Shown: positions 24,233-31,487 of the stretch, piece by piece
Position numbering within the stretch: the stretch's first letter is position 1
How the letters are laid out: each line of letters begins with the position of its first letter
Origin: an uncultured Bacteroidales bacterium
Lineage (GTDB): Bacteria > Bacteroidota > Bacteroidia > Bacteroidales > UBA932
DNA: 42,235 nt
NCBI GenBank assembly: GCA_900320795.1
Contig: ONTQ01000012.1
Coordinates: 1-42,235, forward strand
Direction: 5' to 3'
Notes under the pieces: generated by a model
What the model saw: only the letters and a program-made list of their open reading frames with translations
The model's database searches: none
What the model was told of the DNA's origin: nothing
Translations under genes and position numbers: made by a program

Positions 24233-26860
24233 ATGGACAGATTGTTTCTCATCGACGGCCATGCGCTGGTGTTCAAGATGTACTATGCCTTCCTGCGGCG
24301 GCCCATGATCAACTCCAAGGGGGCGGACATGTCCATCCTCTACGGGTTTACCAAATACTTACTGGAACTCATTGAAAAAGAGAAGCCTACACACCTGGCA
24401 GTGGCATTCGATCCGCCGGGCGGCACTTTCCGCAACAAGATGTACCCGGCCTATAAGGGGACGCGCCCTCCTACCCCGCAGCTGGTCATCGATGCCCTGG
24501 AGCCCCTTACGGAACTGGTTCAGAACCTGAATATCCCGGTCCTGATGGTTCCCGGATTCGAGGCCGACGACGTCCTCGGCTCCGTCACTGTCCAACATGC
24601 CGGCGAATCGATGGACGTTTTTATGGTGACCCCGGACAAGGATTATGGACAACTCATCGGCCCGCACGCCTTCCAATACAAGCCTGGCAAGAGCGGGGCC
24701 GATGCCGAGATTTGGGGCATTCCCGAACTCTGTGCCAAATGGGGGATTTCCAAGCCCTCCCAGATTATTGACATGCTGGCTATCTGCGGTGACACGGCCG
24801 ACAATGTCCCTGGTGTCAAGGGAGTCGGAGAAGTAGGCGCCGCCAAACTCATCGCCAGATATGGGACGCTGGAGAATATCTATGGGCATATCGGGGAACT
24901 CCCGCCCAAACAGCAGGCCCTGTTTTTGGAAGCCCAGCCGCATATGGCCCTCTCCAAGGCCCTTGTGACCATCAAAACGGACATGTCGCTGCCCGTGACG
25001 CTGGACGACATGCGGTACACCGGCGTGTTCCGGCCGCGGATCCGCGAACTCTTCGATTTTTACGAATTCCAATCGCTCAAAAAATATTTGAGATTCTCCG
25101 ACGCGAAAGCGCTTCAGGATGACATTTGTCATGCTGAACGAAGTGAAGAATCTTTTTCCGTAAAGGAAGCATCGGCCCGTGAAGTGGTTGCCGCCGCCAG
25201 GGCGGCAGGGACCATCGGCCTGATTACGGAGGCCTGGGGAACGGGAATCTTCGCTCCGCTGAAGCGCCTGATCCTCGCCTCAGGCAGCAAAGTCTGTACC
25301 CTGGAGGATGTGTCAACGGTCCGCGAAATCCTGGAAGATGCCGCCATCGCCAAATACGGGGCCGACCTGAAAGGACAGGCCCATACCCTTGCGCAGGCCG
25401 GCATCCGGCTCCAGGGACCCTGGTATGATGTCAAACTGATGCATTATGTCTTGAATCCGGAACGCAGTCACGAGATTGGCGCCCTGGCCAAAACCTACCT
25501 GGGCGTGTCCCTGGAGGAGGAAACGGCCGAAAGTACCGGCTCTCTCTTTGACGAGAATCCGGAGCCATCCCGGCTCAAGGAATCCGCCATCCTGGTGCCG
25601 CTCGGAGAAAAGTTGCAGGAGCAACTTCCGCCCTTCTACGATTCCATGGAAGAACCGCTGGCCAAAGTACTTACCCGCATGGAGAGGGACGGTGTGAAGG
25701 TGGACCTGGGTGTCATCCGCCACTTTGCGGACGGGCTGCGCACAGAACTCTCGGAACGGGAAATCCGCATTCGGGAAATGGCCGGCGAGCCGATGCTCAA
25801 CATCTCTTCGCCCAAGCAGGTAGGAGATGTACTTTTCGAGAAACTGAGACTGGACCCGAAAGCCAAAAAGAGCGGAGCCAAGGGACAGTACTCCACCGAC
25901 GAGGCCACCCTTCTGGCCATTGCGGACCGGCATCCCATTGTGGATGAGATTCTGGAATTCCGGGCCGTCAAGAAACTGCTTTCTACGTACATCGAGCCCT
26001 TCCCCACCTATATTTCTGAGGTGGACGGACGCGTGCATACCACTTTCAATCAAGCGCTTACCGCCACCGGCCGGCTTTCCTCCTCCAATCCCAACCTGCA
26101 GAATATCCCCATCCGAACCGAGCGTGGAAAGGAAATCCGCAAGGCTTTTGTTCCGGGAACGCCGGAAGGTGTAATCGTATCGGCCGACTACTCCCAGATT
26201 GAACTGCGCATCATGGCGCATCTGAGTGGTGACGAGCATCTGACACAGGCCTTCCGGGAAGGGGTGGATGTACATGCCGCCACCGCCGCCAAGATTTTCG
26301 GCATCCCCGTTTCGGAAGTCTCACGGGAACAACGCGGAATGGCCAAGACGGCCAACTTCGGCATCATGTACGGCATCTCGTCCTTCGGCCTTGCCCAACG
26401 CCTGCATATGCCCCGCGGAGCAGCGAAAAGGCTCATTGAAGACTATTTCGCTTCCTTCCCTTCCATTCGCTCGTTCATCGACGGGAGCATTGCCTTCGCC
26501 AAGGAAAACGGCTATGTGCAAACTCTCTTCGGGCGGCGCCGCTACCTGCCGGACATCAATGCCCATAATGCCACTGTCCGGGCATTGGCCGAGCGGAATG
26601 CGGTGAATGCCCCCATCCAGGGGACATCGGCCGATATCATCAAACTGGCCATGATCGGGGTGGCCCGTCGCCTGGAAGAAGCGGGACTCAAAAGCCGGAT
26701 GGTCCTGCAGATTCACGATGAACTGGTATTCGACGCCCTTCCCGAAGAAGTGCCGACACTCAAAGCCCTGGTCACGGAAGTCATGGAGCATGTTATCGAG
26801 CTTTCTGTTCCCCTCACGGTAGAGTGCTCCTCGGGAAGTAACTGGCTGGAAGCTCACTAG
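24233..26860 (+). CDS. polA: DNA polymerase I (proofreading domain degenerate)
   Basis: 875 aa from the ATG at 24233 (MDRLFLIDGHALVFKMYYA). 5'-nuclease domain complete (FEADDVLGS, TPDKDYGQL, GDTADNVPGVKGVG). Polymerase domain complete: motif A SADYSQIELRIMAHLSGD, motif B region RGMAKTANFGIMYGISSFG, motif C QIHDELVFD near residue 828. The 3'-5' exonuclease region is shortened. No D-x-E lies where motif I belongs (GTIGLITEAWGTG), the motif II Asn/Asp are replaced (KYGADLKGQAHTL), and the motif III Asp appears to be Gly (HEIGALAKTYL). Proofreading is thus probably absent. At residues 287-307 lies an in-frame dispersed-repeat insertion reading CHAERSEES. Followed 10 nt later by an ECF sigma gene. 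Confidence 0.95.
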   Translation: MDRLFLIDGHALVFKMYYAFLRRPMINSKGADMSILYGFTKYLLELIEKEKPTHLAVAFDPPGGTFRNKMYPAYKGTRPPTPQLVIDALEPLTELVQNLNIPVLMVPGFEADDVLGSVTVQHAGESMDVFMVTPDKDYGQLIGPHAFQYKPGKSGADAEIWGIPELCAKWGISKPSQIIDMLAICGDTADNVPGVKGVGEVGAAKLIARYGTLENIYGHIGELPPKQQALFLEAQPHMALSKALVTIKTDMSLPVTLDDMRYTGVFRPRIRELFDFYEFQSLKKYLRFSDAKALQDDICHAERSEESFSVKEASAREVVAAARAAGTIGLITEAWGTGIFAPLKRLILASGSKVCTLEDVSTVREILEDAAIAKYGADLKGQAHTLAQAGIRLQGPWYDVKLMHYVLNPERSHEIGALAKTYLGVSLEEETAESTGSLFDENPEPSRLKESAILVPLGEKLQEQLPPFYDSMEEPLAKVLTRMERDGVKVDLGVIRHFADGLRTELSEREIRIREMAGEPMLNISSPKQVGDVLFEKLRLDPKAKKSGAKGQYSTDEATLLAIADRHPIVDEILEFRAVKKLLSTYIEPFPTYISEVDGRVHTTFNQALTATGRLSSSNPNLQNIPIRTERGKEIRKAFVPGTPEGVIVSADYSQIELRIMAHLSGDEHLTQAFREGVDVHAATAAKIFGIPVSEVSREQRGMAKTANFGIMYGISSFGLAQRLHMPRGAAKRLIEDYFASFPSIRSFIDGSIAFAKENGYVQTLFGRRRYLPDINAHNATVRALAERNAVNAPIQGTSADIIKLAMIGVARRLEEAGLKSRMVLQIHDELVFDALPEEVPTLKALVTEVMEHVIELSVPLTVECSSGSNWLEAH
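25091..25153 (+). repeat. 27-bp dispersed repeat, copy C, with a diverged inverted partner, inside polA
   Basis: Clear copy at 25127-25153 (starts TGTCATGCTGAACGAAGTGA, ends AGAATCT), opposite in orientation to copies A and B. Immediately left, AGATTCT (25091-25097) and TCAGGATGACA (25114-25124) are inverted matches to its two ends, the latter with one mismatch, leaving a 2-nt centre. The whole 63 bp equals 21 codons and keeps the frame. It lies in the linker between the 5'-nuclease and the degenerate exonuclease domain. Confidence 0.8.
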
Positions 26861-26870
26861 TAAACAGCGT

Positions 26871-27425
26871 ATGAATTACTTAGACTATTCGGACAAAGAA
26901 TTGGCTGAGATGGCCATCGGCGGCGACCAAATGGCCTACCGGGCCTTATACCAAATCCACGAGCGGGCGGTCCGCGGCCGGGTCAGCGGCTATTTCCAAT
27001 GGAAGGCCGACGTGGACGATGTGGTCACGGAGAGCTTCCAGAAGGCTTTTTCGGCCCTGGGCAGTTTTGACACGTCACGGGAATTCCGGCCCTGGCTCCT
27101 CACCATTGCCACCCGAACCGCCCTGGACCACCTTTCTTCCATCCACCGGGAGGATGAGAAGAAAGAAGGCAGTGAAACGGCCCAACTTACCGACGTTACC
27201 CCGGAGGAAGAAATCATCAACGACGAGCTGCACCAACGCCTGATGGAATACATCGACGAACTTCCTTCCCTGTATAAGGACGTAATGATCAAATATATGA
27301 TAGAAGAACTGGAATACGAAGAGATTGCGAAGGAGCTGGACCTGGAGCTCAATACGGTCCGCACGCGCATCCGCCGGGGCAAACAGCACCTGGCCCAAAT
27401 GATGCTCCGGGGGGAAGTGGAATGA
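26871..27425 (+). CDS. RNA polymerase ECF-type sigma factor
   Basis: 184 aa. Sigma region 2 spans about residues 22-95 (ALYQIHERAVRGRVSGYF, DVDDVVTESFQKAFSALGSFDTSREFRPWLLTIATRTALDHL). Region 4 is near residues 125-180 (LPSLYKDVMIKYMIEELEYEEIAKELDLELNTVRTRIRRGKQHL), with a clear helix-turn-helix. No region 1.1 or 3, so an ECF or group IV sigma. No anti-sigma or FecR-like gene is adjacent, unlike the SusC-linked ECF systems of Bacteroidales. It is translationally coupled to rsmG by a 4-nt ATGA overlap. Regulon unknown. Confidence 0.92.
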   Translation: MNYLDYSDKELAEMAIGGDQMAYRALYQIHERAVRGRVSGYFQWKADVDDVVTESFQKAFSALGSFDTSREFRPWLLTIATRTALDHLSSIHREDEKKEGSETAQLTDVTPEEEIINDELHQRLMEYIDELPSLYKDVMIKYMIEELEYEEIAKELDLELNTVRTRIRRGKQHLAQMMLRGEVE

Positions 27426-28066
27426 ACTGGAAAGAACTTCTGCTGGCCGATTTTGCCTTATCGGACATCCAGCTGTCCCGTCTGGAAGCACTGGACGGGC
27501 TGTACCGGGAATGGAATGCAAAAATCAACGTAATTTCCCGCAAAGATATTGATGCCCTTTATGAGCATCATGTGCTTCACTCGCTCGCCATCGCCCGTTA
27601 CCTCCTCACCGTTCCGGACTTGGAAAAACGTTTTTCAGGGGCTTCAGTACTGGACCTGGGGACCGGCGGCGGATTCCCTGGCATTCCACTGGCCATCCTT
27701 TATCCCTCGGCCCGCTTCGTCCTCTGTGATTCCGTTGGAAAGAAAACCATTGTAGCACAAGCAGTTGCATCGGCCCTACAACTGGAAAACGTACGGGTGG
27801 TAAATGCCCGGGCAGAGTCCTTGCCGGAAACCTTCGACTTTGTGGTCTCACGGGCAGTCGCATCCCTGCCGGACTTCTTCCCCTGGGTGAAAGGAAAATA
27901 TACGCAAGGGATTCTTTATCTGAAGGGGGGCGACGTGAATGAAGAAATTGCCTTGATGATGGCCCGGCACAAAATGGCACGCGGCTCGGTACATACCTGG
28001 CCCGTATCGGCCTGGCTGCAGGATCCCTGGTACGAGGGGAAACTGATTATTCATATCGAAAAATAA
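27422..28066 (+). CDS. rsmG: 16S rRNA (guanine(527)-N7)-methyltransferase RsmG
   Basis: 214 aa, normal RsmG length. N-terminal helix LYREWNAKINVISRKDIDALYEHHVLHSL and SAM-binding loop VLDLGTGGGFPGIPLAILYP are diagnostic; VVNARAESL and FDFVVSRAVASLPDF complete the Rossmann fold. It methylates G527 of 16S rRNA, the site linked to low-level streptomycin sensitivity. It overlaps the sigma factor stop by 4 nt and lies upstream of rpmH, which has its own promoter. Confidence 0.95.
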   Translation: MNWKELLLADFALSDIQLSRLEALDGLYREWNAKINVISRKDIDALYEHHVLHSLAIARYLLTVPDLEKRFSGASVLDLGTGGGFPGIPLAILYPSARFVLCDSVGKKTIVAQAVASALQLENVRVVNARAESLPETFDFVVSRAVASLPDFFPWVKGKYTQGILYLKGGDVNEEIALMMARHKMARGSVHTWPVSAWLQDPWYEGKLIIHIEK

Positions 28067-28067
28067 T

Positions 28068-28098
28068 TTTGTTTTTTCCAGGGGAATTGCTACCTTTG
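28068..28098 (+). promoter_or_regulatory. Consensus Bacteroidetes promoter for rpmH
   Basis: TTTG (28068-28071), exactly 19 nt, then TACCTTTG (28091-28098): a full match to the Bacteroidetes -33/-7 consensus. It overlaps the end of rsmG. The leader before the rpmH ATG is about 30 nt. Confidence 0.85.
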
Positions 28099-28133
28099 CA
28101 GTCCTTACGCGAAAAATATAAAATAGAGATATC

Positions 28134-28286
28134 ATGAAAAGAACATTCCAACCTTCCCGCCGCAAGCGTGTGAATAAGCACGGCTTCCGCGCTCGCATGG
28201 CCAGCGCCAACGGCCGTCGCGTCCTTAGCGCCCGTCGCCGTCACGCCCGTAAGAAACTCTCCGTCTCCGACGAAGATCGCTGGTAG
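28134..28286 (+). CDS. rpmH: 50S ribosomal protein L34
   Basis: 50 aa, highly basic. [20 protein letters not shown] followed by [21 protein letters not shown] is the nearly universal L34 sequence; the C-terminal extension LSVSDEDRW is typical of Bacteroidetes. It is a late-assembly protein of the large ribosomal subunit. It has its own consensus promoter and an intrinsic terminator, so it forms a single-gene unit. The usual bacterial neighbours rnpA and yidC are absent downstream; a mobile-looking insert follows instead. Confidence 0.97.
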   Translation: MKRTFQPSRRKRVNKHGFRARMASANGRRVLSARRRHARKKLSVSDEDRW

Positions 28287-28292
28287 AAAATG

Positions 28293-28319
28293 AGCAGCCC
28301 CTCGCGGGTTGCTTTTTTT
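28293..28319 (+). terminator. Intrinsic terminator of rpmH
   Basis: AGCAGCCC (28293-28300), loop CTCGC, GGGTTGCT (28306-28313), with one G-T pair, followed by a run of seven T (28313-28319). It lies 6 nt after the rpmH stop. Confidence 0.9.
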
Positions 28320-28340
28320 ATAATCCTATTAATCAGTAAG

Positions 28341-29261
28341 TTATCTGCCACACTGAAGATGGAGGTATTTTTCTATCTGGCGGGGACGGGCCGTGGTCCT
28401 ATAGTGAAGCAATTCGGCCAAGTATTTTTTCCGGGATAATGGAAGCAAGGGTATCTCAAAAAGGTTTTTGACATAGGCATCGCCTATCAGGATACGGCTA
28501 CAGTCCTTATACACGGCATCAGAATAATTGTTCCGGTCTTCCTTTATATCGTAATCGCTTCCCGTGTTGTCGTGAAAAGAATGCAGCATTGTCTCGTAAT
28601 CCCCGTAATAACTGACAGCCTCTTCATAGTCAACAACATTCCATAAATGGATGGCATAATCGGTCAACTGCTGGATTTCTATCGGGTTCAATTTGGCTTT
28701 CCAACGTTTCAGGTACCTGTATTTCAAATACCCGCCTCCGTCATAAATGCACTTGATTTCCTTTAGGATATTCCGAAATTTCGCGGACTTGTCTGCCAAT
28801 TTGTAGGGAACGGAAAAGGGGAATTCCTCCTTCGCGTAACGGAGAAAATTCCAACGGTAATCTTCGGCTGCTTGAACCATCTTTCGTTCAACAGGATTAT
28901 TGCAATTATAGTTGATGGTTGTCTTTACCTGCTTGTTTCCCAATTTTGCAGAACTCATATAGCGATGCTTGAACAGAACTCCCTTCCTGCCCCTGGACAG
29001 ATTCCACTCGTGAGAGAACAGATGCGTGTATTGCTGCACAAAGGCAGGAAGCAATCTCTCGCTGGGGACTACGACTGTGTTGTGGATGTGATCCACCATA
29101 GGACAAAGTGCAAGGACCCTAATGCCCAAACGTCTCGCAACCGAACAGAAAATGGTAAAAAAAACAAGATAATCACTGATGGTGTAAAAAACCAAAACAC
29201 CTTGTACCGTCTGCTGGCAAACGTGATGTACCTCTCCGGAATATTTTTTTCTCGTTTTCAT
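28341..29261 (-). CDS. RAYT/IS200-like (Y1 HUH) transposase-related protein
   Basis: 306 aa. N-terminal Y1-transposase fold: an early HH (GEVHHVCQQTV), the HUH motif as DHIH in LCPMVDHIHNTV, a KGVLFKHRYMSS segment and the presumed catalytic tyrosine in INYNCNNPVERKM. These match REP-associated tyrosine transposases, single-copy relatives of IS200/IS605 TnpA that act on short palindromic repeats rather than on their own ends. The C-terminal half (about 150-306) is an extra helical region with no motif I know. The gene is visibly AT-richer than its neighbours and has no paired IS ends. Activity unproven; a domesticated role is possible. Confidence 0.8.
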   Translation of the reverse strand: MKTRKKYSGEVHHVCQQTVQGVLVFYTISDYLVFFTIFCSVARRLGIRVLALCPMVDHIHNTVVVPSERLLPAFVQQYTHLFSHEWNLSRGRKGVLFKHRYMSSAKLGNKQVKTTINYNCNNPVERKMVQAAEDYRWNFLRYAKEEFPFSVPYKLADKSAKFRNILKEIKCIYDGGGYLKYRYLKRWKAKLNPIEIQQLTDYAIHLWNVVDYEEAVSYYGDYETMLHSFHDNTGSDYDIKEDRNNYSDAVYKDCSRILIGDAYVKNLFEIPLLPLSRKKYLAELLHYRTTARPRQIEKYLHLQCGR

Positions 29262-29329
29262 ATCTTATCGCTTCTTCCCTGACCGGGAGATATGGCGCAA
29301 GATATTCAGAAGTTTTTCTTCTTCCAAGA

Positions 29330-29381
29330 ATCGTAAAAAACATTGTGTTGTATCAGATGCTTGTTGGCTGTTTTTTACGAT
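29330..29381. terminator. Perfect 13-bp inverted repeat at the end of the winged-helix gene
   Basis: ATCGTAAAAAACA (29330-29342) and TGTTTTTTACGAT (29369-29381) are perfect reverse complements around a 26-nt loop. The right arm contains the TAA stop of the minus-strand gene (29375-29377). It probably ends or stabilises that transcript and separates it from the RAYT-like gene. AT-rich arms make it an unusual terminator. Confidence 0.55.
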
Positions 29382-29956
29382 GGATCCATCCTTTCTACTT
29401 CCCAGATTACACGTTTTCTATCCAAACGGATTCTCTTGGGATGGCCTGCCGCCCCGTCAATTCGATAATAAGAGGCATCATCCACCAGGGCGGCAACAGC
29501 CCGGTTCACCCGCGCAATATTCACATTGATTTCATTGTTGAACAAATCCAGCATCCGTGCTATCCGTGCCTCCATCTCACCGGGGTCCGAGCTTCGGCTT
29601 ACGCGCCGGTAAAAGGCCGTCAATTCACTTTGATAATCGGCCAGATCCTTGAGAGGAATTCCCTCGGGATGTCTGAGAAAAAGGAGCAATACCGACTTTG
29701 CCATCGGCCTCAGTTTCACTTCCTTTCGTCCGATAAAGACACGGTATGCACGGGTTATGCGCACCTCTGAAGACGGCCCGGAGAGATGCAGCCCACGCCG
29801 CCGAATCTCTTTCATGCCCATCTGCACCATTTGAAGCAGTTCGGCCGATTCCTTCTCTTCCCAGTCAATTCCGTACGGAACAGAGGGTTCTTCCAGATGA
29901 CAGGAAATCAGAAAAAACAAAGCAATCCACCCTTCTTGGTACTCCATCATTAGCAA
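29375..29956 (-). CDS. Winged-helix-like putative transcriptional regulator
   Basis: 193 aa (ATGs at 29956, 29950 and 29947 are all possible starts). The C-terminal half contains RPMAKSVLLLFLRHPEGIPLKDL, a RVSRSSDPGEMEARIARMLDL helix, NEINVNIARVNRAVAALVDD and a closing HPKRIRLDRKRVIWE beta hairpin. This arrangement resembles the DNA-binding domain of OmpR/PhoB-type regulators as found in many small Bacteroides proteins. The N-terminal 60 residues have no receiver domain. A palindrome CTGTCAC-CC-GTGACAG lies upstream (29993-30008) as a possible operator. It shares the AT-rich insert with the RAYT-like gene. DNA binding is inferred. Confidence 0.6.
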   Translation of the reverse strand: MLMMEYQEGWIALFFLISCHLEEPSVPYGIDWEEKESAELLQMVQMGMKEIRRRGLHLSGPSSEVRITRAYRVFIGRKEVKLRPMAKSVLLLFLRHPEGIPLKDLADYQSELTAFYRRVSRSSDPGEMEARIARMLDLFNNEINVNIARVNRAVAALVDDASYYRIDGAAGHPKRIRLDRKRVIWEVERMDPS

Positions 29957-29992
29957 TTTGACACAAAACTATCAATTTCCCCTGAATAGCCT

Positions 29993-30008
29993 CTGTCACC
30001 CGTGACAG
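29993..30008. promoter_or_regulatory. Palindrome CTGTCAC-CC-GTGACAG, possible operator
   Basis: A perfect 7-bp inverted repeat with a 2-bp centre, 37 bp upstream of the first possible start of the winged-helix gene (29956). Size and symmetry suit a dimeric regulator site, perhaps autoregulation. Confidence 0.4.
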
Positions 30009-30036
30009 ATAACGTATTATATATCAGCATATTACA

Positions 30037-30072
30037 AGTATTCCTCGTTCGATTTTTTGAACGAGGAATACT
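30037..30072. terminator. Perfect 14-bp hairpin downstream of the hemicellulose operon
   Basis: AGTATTCCTCGTTC (30037-30050), loop GATTTTTT, GAACGAGGAATACT (30059-30072), perfectly complementary. It lies 42 nt past the stop of the minus-strand symporter gene. No U-tract follows on the minus strand. Its core is related to the hairpin at 41267-41301. Confidence 0.6.
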
Positions 30073-30114
30073 ATATAAAGTATTGATGGACAGCCAAATA
30101 GCCGCCACTCAAAG

Positions 30115-31458
30115 CTATTTCTTGATGGGATAGAGGCGGAGGAGAAGGAGAATCAGGAGGGCGATGGCGGCCGGGAAGAGGGAGAACAGGGCCCATACCA
30201 TGTGCTGCACGCCGCCCAGGTTGGTAATGGTGACCACTGTTTCGCCCGTTACGGGGTTCTGGCTGGAGAGAAGGCCGGCGGCTCCGAGGAGCAGGGCCAC
30301 GAGGGCGCCCGAGATGGCCGATCCGAACTTCTGGGCCATCGTACCGGAAGAGAAGATGAGTCCCGTGGAAGAGGTGCCGTTCTTCTCGGTGGCATAGTCG
30401 GCCACATCGGCATACATGGACCACAGCAGCGGGGAATAAATGCCGATACCGACGGATGTGACAATCACATTGGCAATCATCACCCATATCCAGGCAGGAT
30501 CCATGGGGATGAAGAAGAAGGCGATGGAGGAAACGGCGCAGATGACGGCCGCCCAGACAAAAGCTTTGTGCTTGGAACCAACCCACTTGGTAAAGCGGGG
30601 GGTAAGGCCGCCGACAATCATGCACACCGCCTCGCCGAACATCATGAATACGGTGTAATTGATGATGAGGCCGGAGACCGTCACGTCACCATGCATACAA
30701 TACTCGAACAGATAAGCAGCCACGGCATAGCGGAATCCATTGAAGAAATTGGTGCAAATGCCGATGAGCGTGAGGTAAATCCACGGCTTGTTGTGAATGA
30801 GGTCGGCAAAGGGTTTCAGGGAGAATTTCTCGGCCCGGACCGGCTCCAGACGTTCCTTGGTAAGGAGACCGCAAGCCAGGGTGCCCAAAGCGGCAAGAGC
30901 GCCCAGCACCACGCCCAAAACGGCATACTGATGCGCCGGCGTTCCACCCACCATCTTCTGCAGATATGGGAAGGAGAAAAGGGTAATGAAGCCCATCGCA
31001 TAAGCACCCACCATCCGGAACGAAGAGAACTCGTTGCGCTCATTGCTGTCTTCGGTCATAACACCCAGCAGGGAACCGTAAGGCACATTCACGGCAGTAT
31101 AGACCACCATCATCAGCAGGTATAGCGCATACGCATATATCCTGCGGCCGGTAGGGCCCAGATCGGGCGTATAAAGCAGCAGGGCGAAGACCACGCCCAG
31201 CGGAATGGCGCCGAAGATGAGCCAGGGCCGATAGGTACCCCAGCGGGTTTTGGTGCGGTCTGCGATGGCGCCCATCAGCGGGTCCGTGACCACATCGAAG
31301 AGGCGCGCCAGCAGCATCAGGGCCCCGGCATCGGCCACGGTGAGGCCAAAGATGTTGGTGAAGAAAAAGGGAAAAGCGATGGACATCACCTTCCAGGTAA
31401 TACCGCCGGCGGCGGCGTCACCCAGGCCATATCCGATTTTCTCTGATAATTTTGCCAT
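30115..31458 (-). CDS. GPH-family sugar:cation symporter (MelB-like MFS), probably for mannobiose or related disaccharides
   Basis: 447 aa, twelve membrane segments. KIGYGLGDAAAGGITWKVMS at the N-terminus, LLARLFDVVTDPLMGAIADRTKTRWGTYRPWL (the MelB-type cation/sugar motif) and NVPYGSLLGVMTEDSNERNEFSSFRMVGA are typical of glycoside-pentoside-hexuronide:cation symporters. It imports a sugar with Na+ or H+ through the inner membrane. It is the last gene of the operon, 29 nt after the 2-epimerase gene. The B. fragilis mannan cluster has a symporter of this family next to its mannobiose 2-epimerase and GH130 enzyme, so mannobiose is the best guess. Confidence 0.9.
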   Translation of the reverse strand: MAKLSEKIGYGLGDAAAGGITWKVMSIAFPFFFTNIFGLTVADAGALMLLARLFDVVTDPLMGAIADRTKTRWGTYRPWLIFGAIPLGVVFALLLYTPDLGPTGRRIYAYALYLLMMVVYTAVNVPYGSLLGVMTEDSNERNEFSSFRMVGAYAMGFITLFSFPYLQKMVGGTPAHQYAVLGVVLGALAALGTLACGLLTKERLEPVRAEKFSLKPFADLIHNKPWIYLTLIGICTNFFNGFRYAVAAYLFEYCMHGDVTVSGLIINYTVFMMFGEAVCMIVGGLTPRFTKWVGSKHKAFVWAAVICAVSSIAFFFIPMDPAWIWVMIANVIVTSVGIGIYSPLLWSMYADVADYATEKNGTSSTGLIFSSGTMAQKFGSAISGALVALLLGAAGLLSSQNPVTGETVVTITNLGGVQHMVWALFSLFPAAIALLILLLLRLYPIKK

Positions 31459-31487
31459 GGATATCGGTTTTTAGTGCGGTAACAAAT

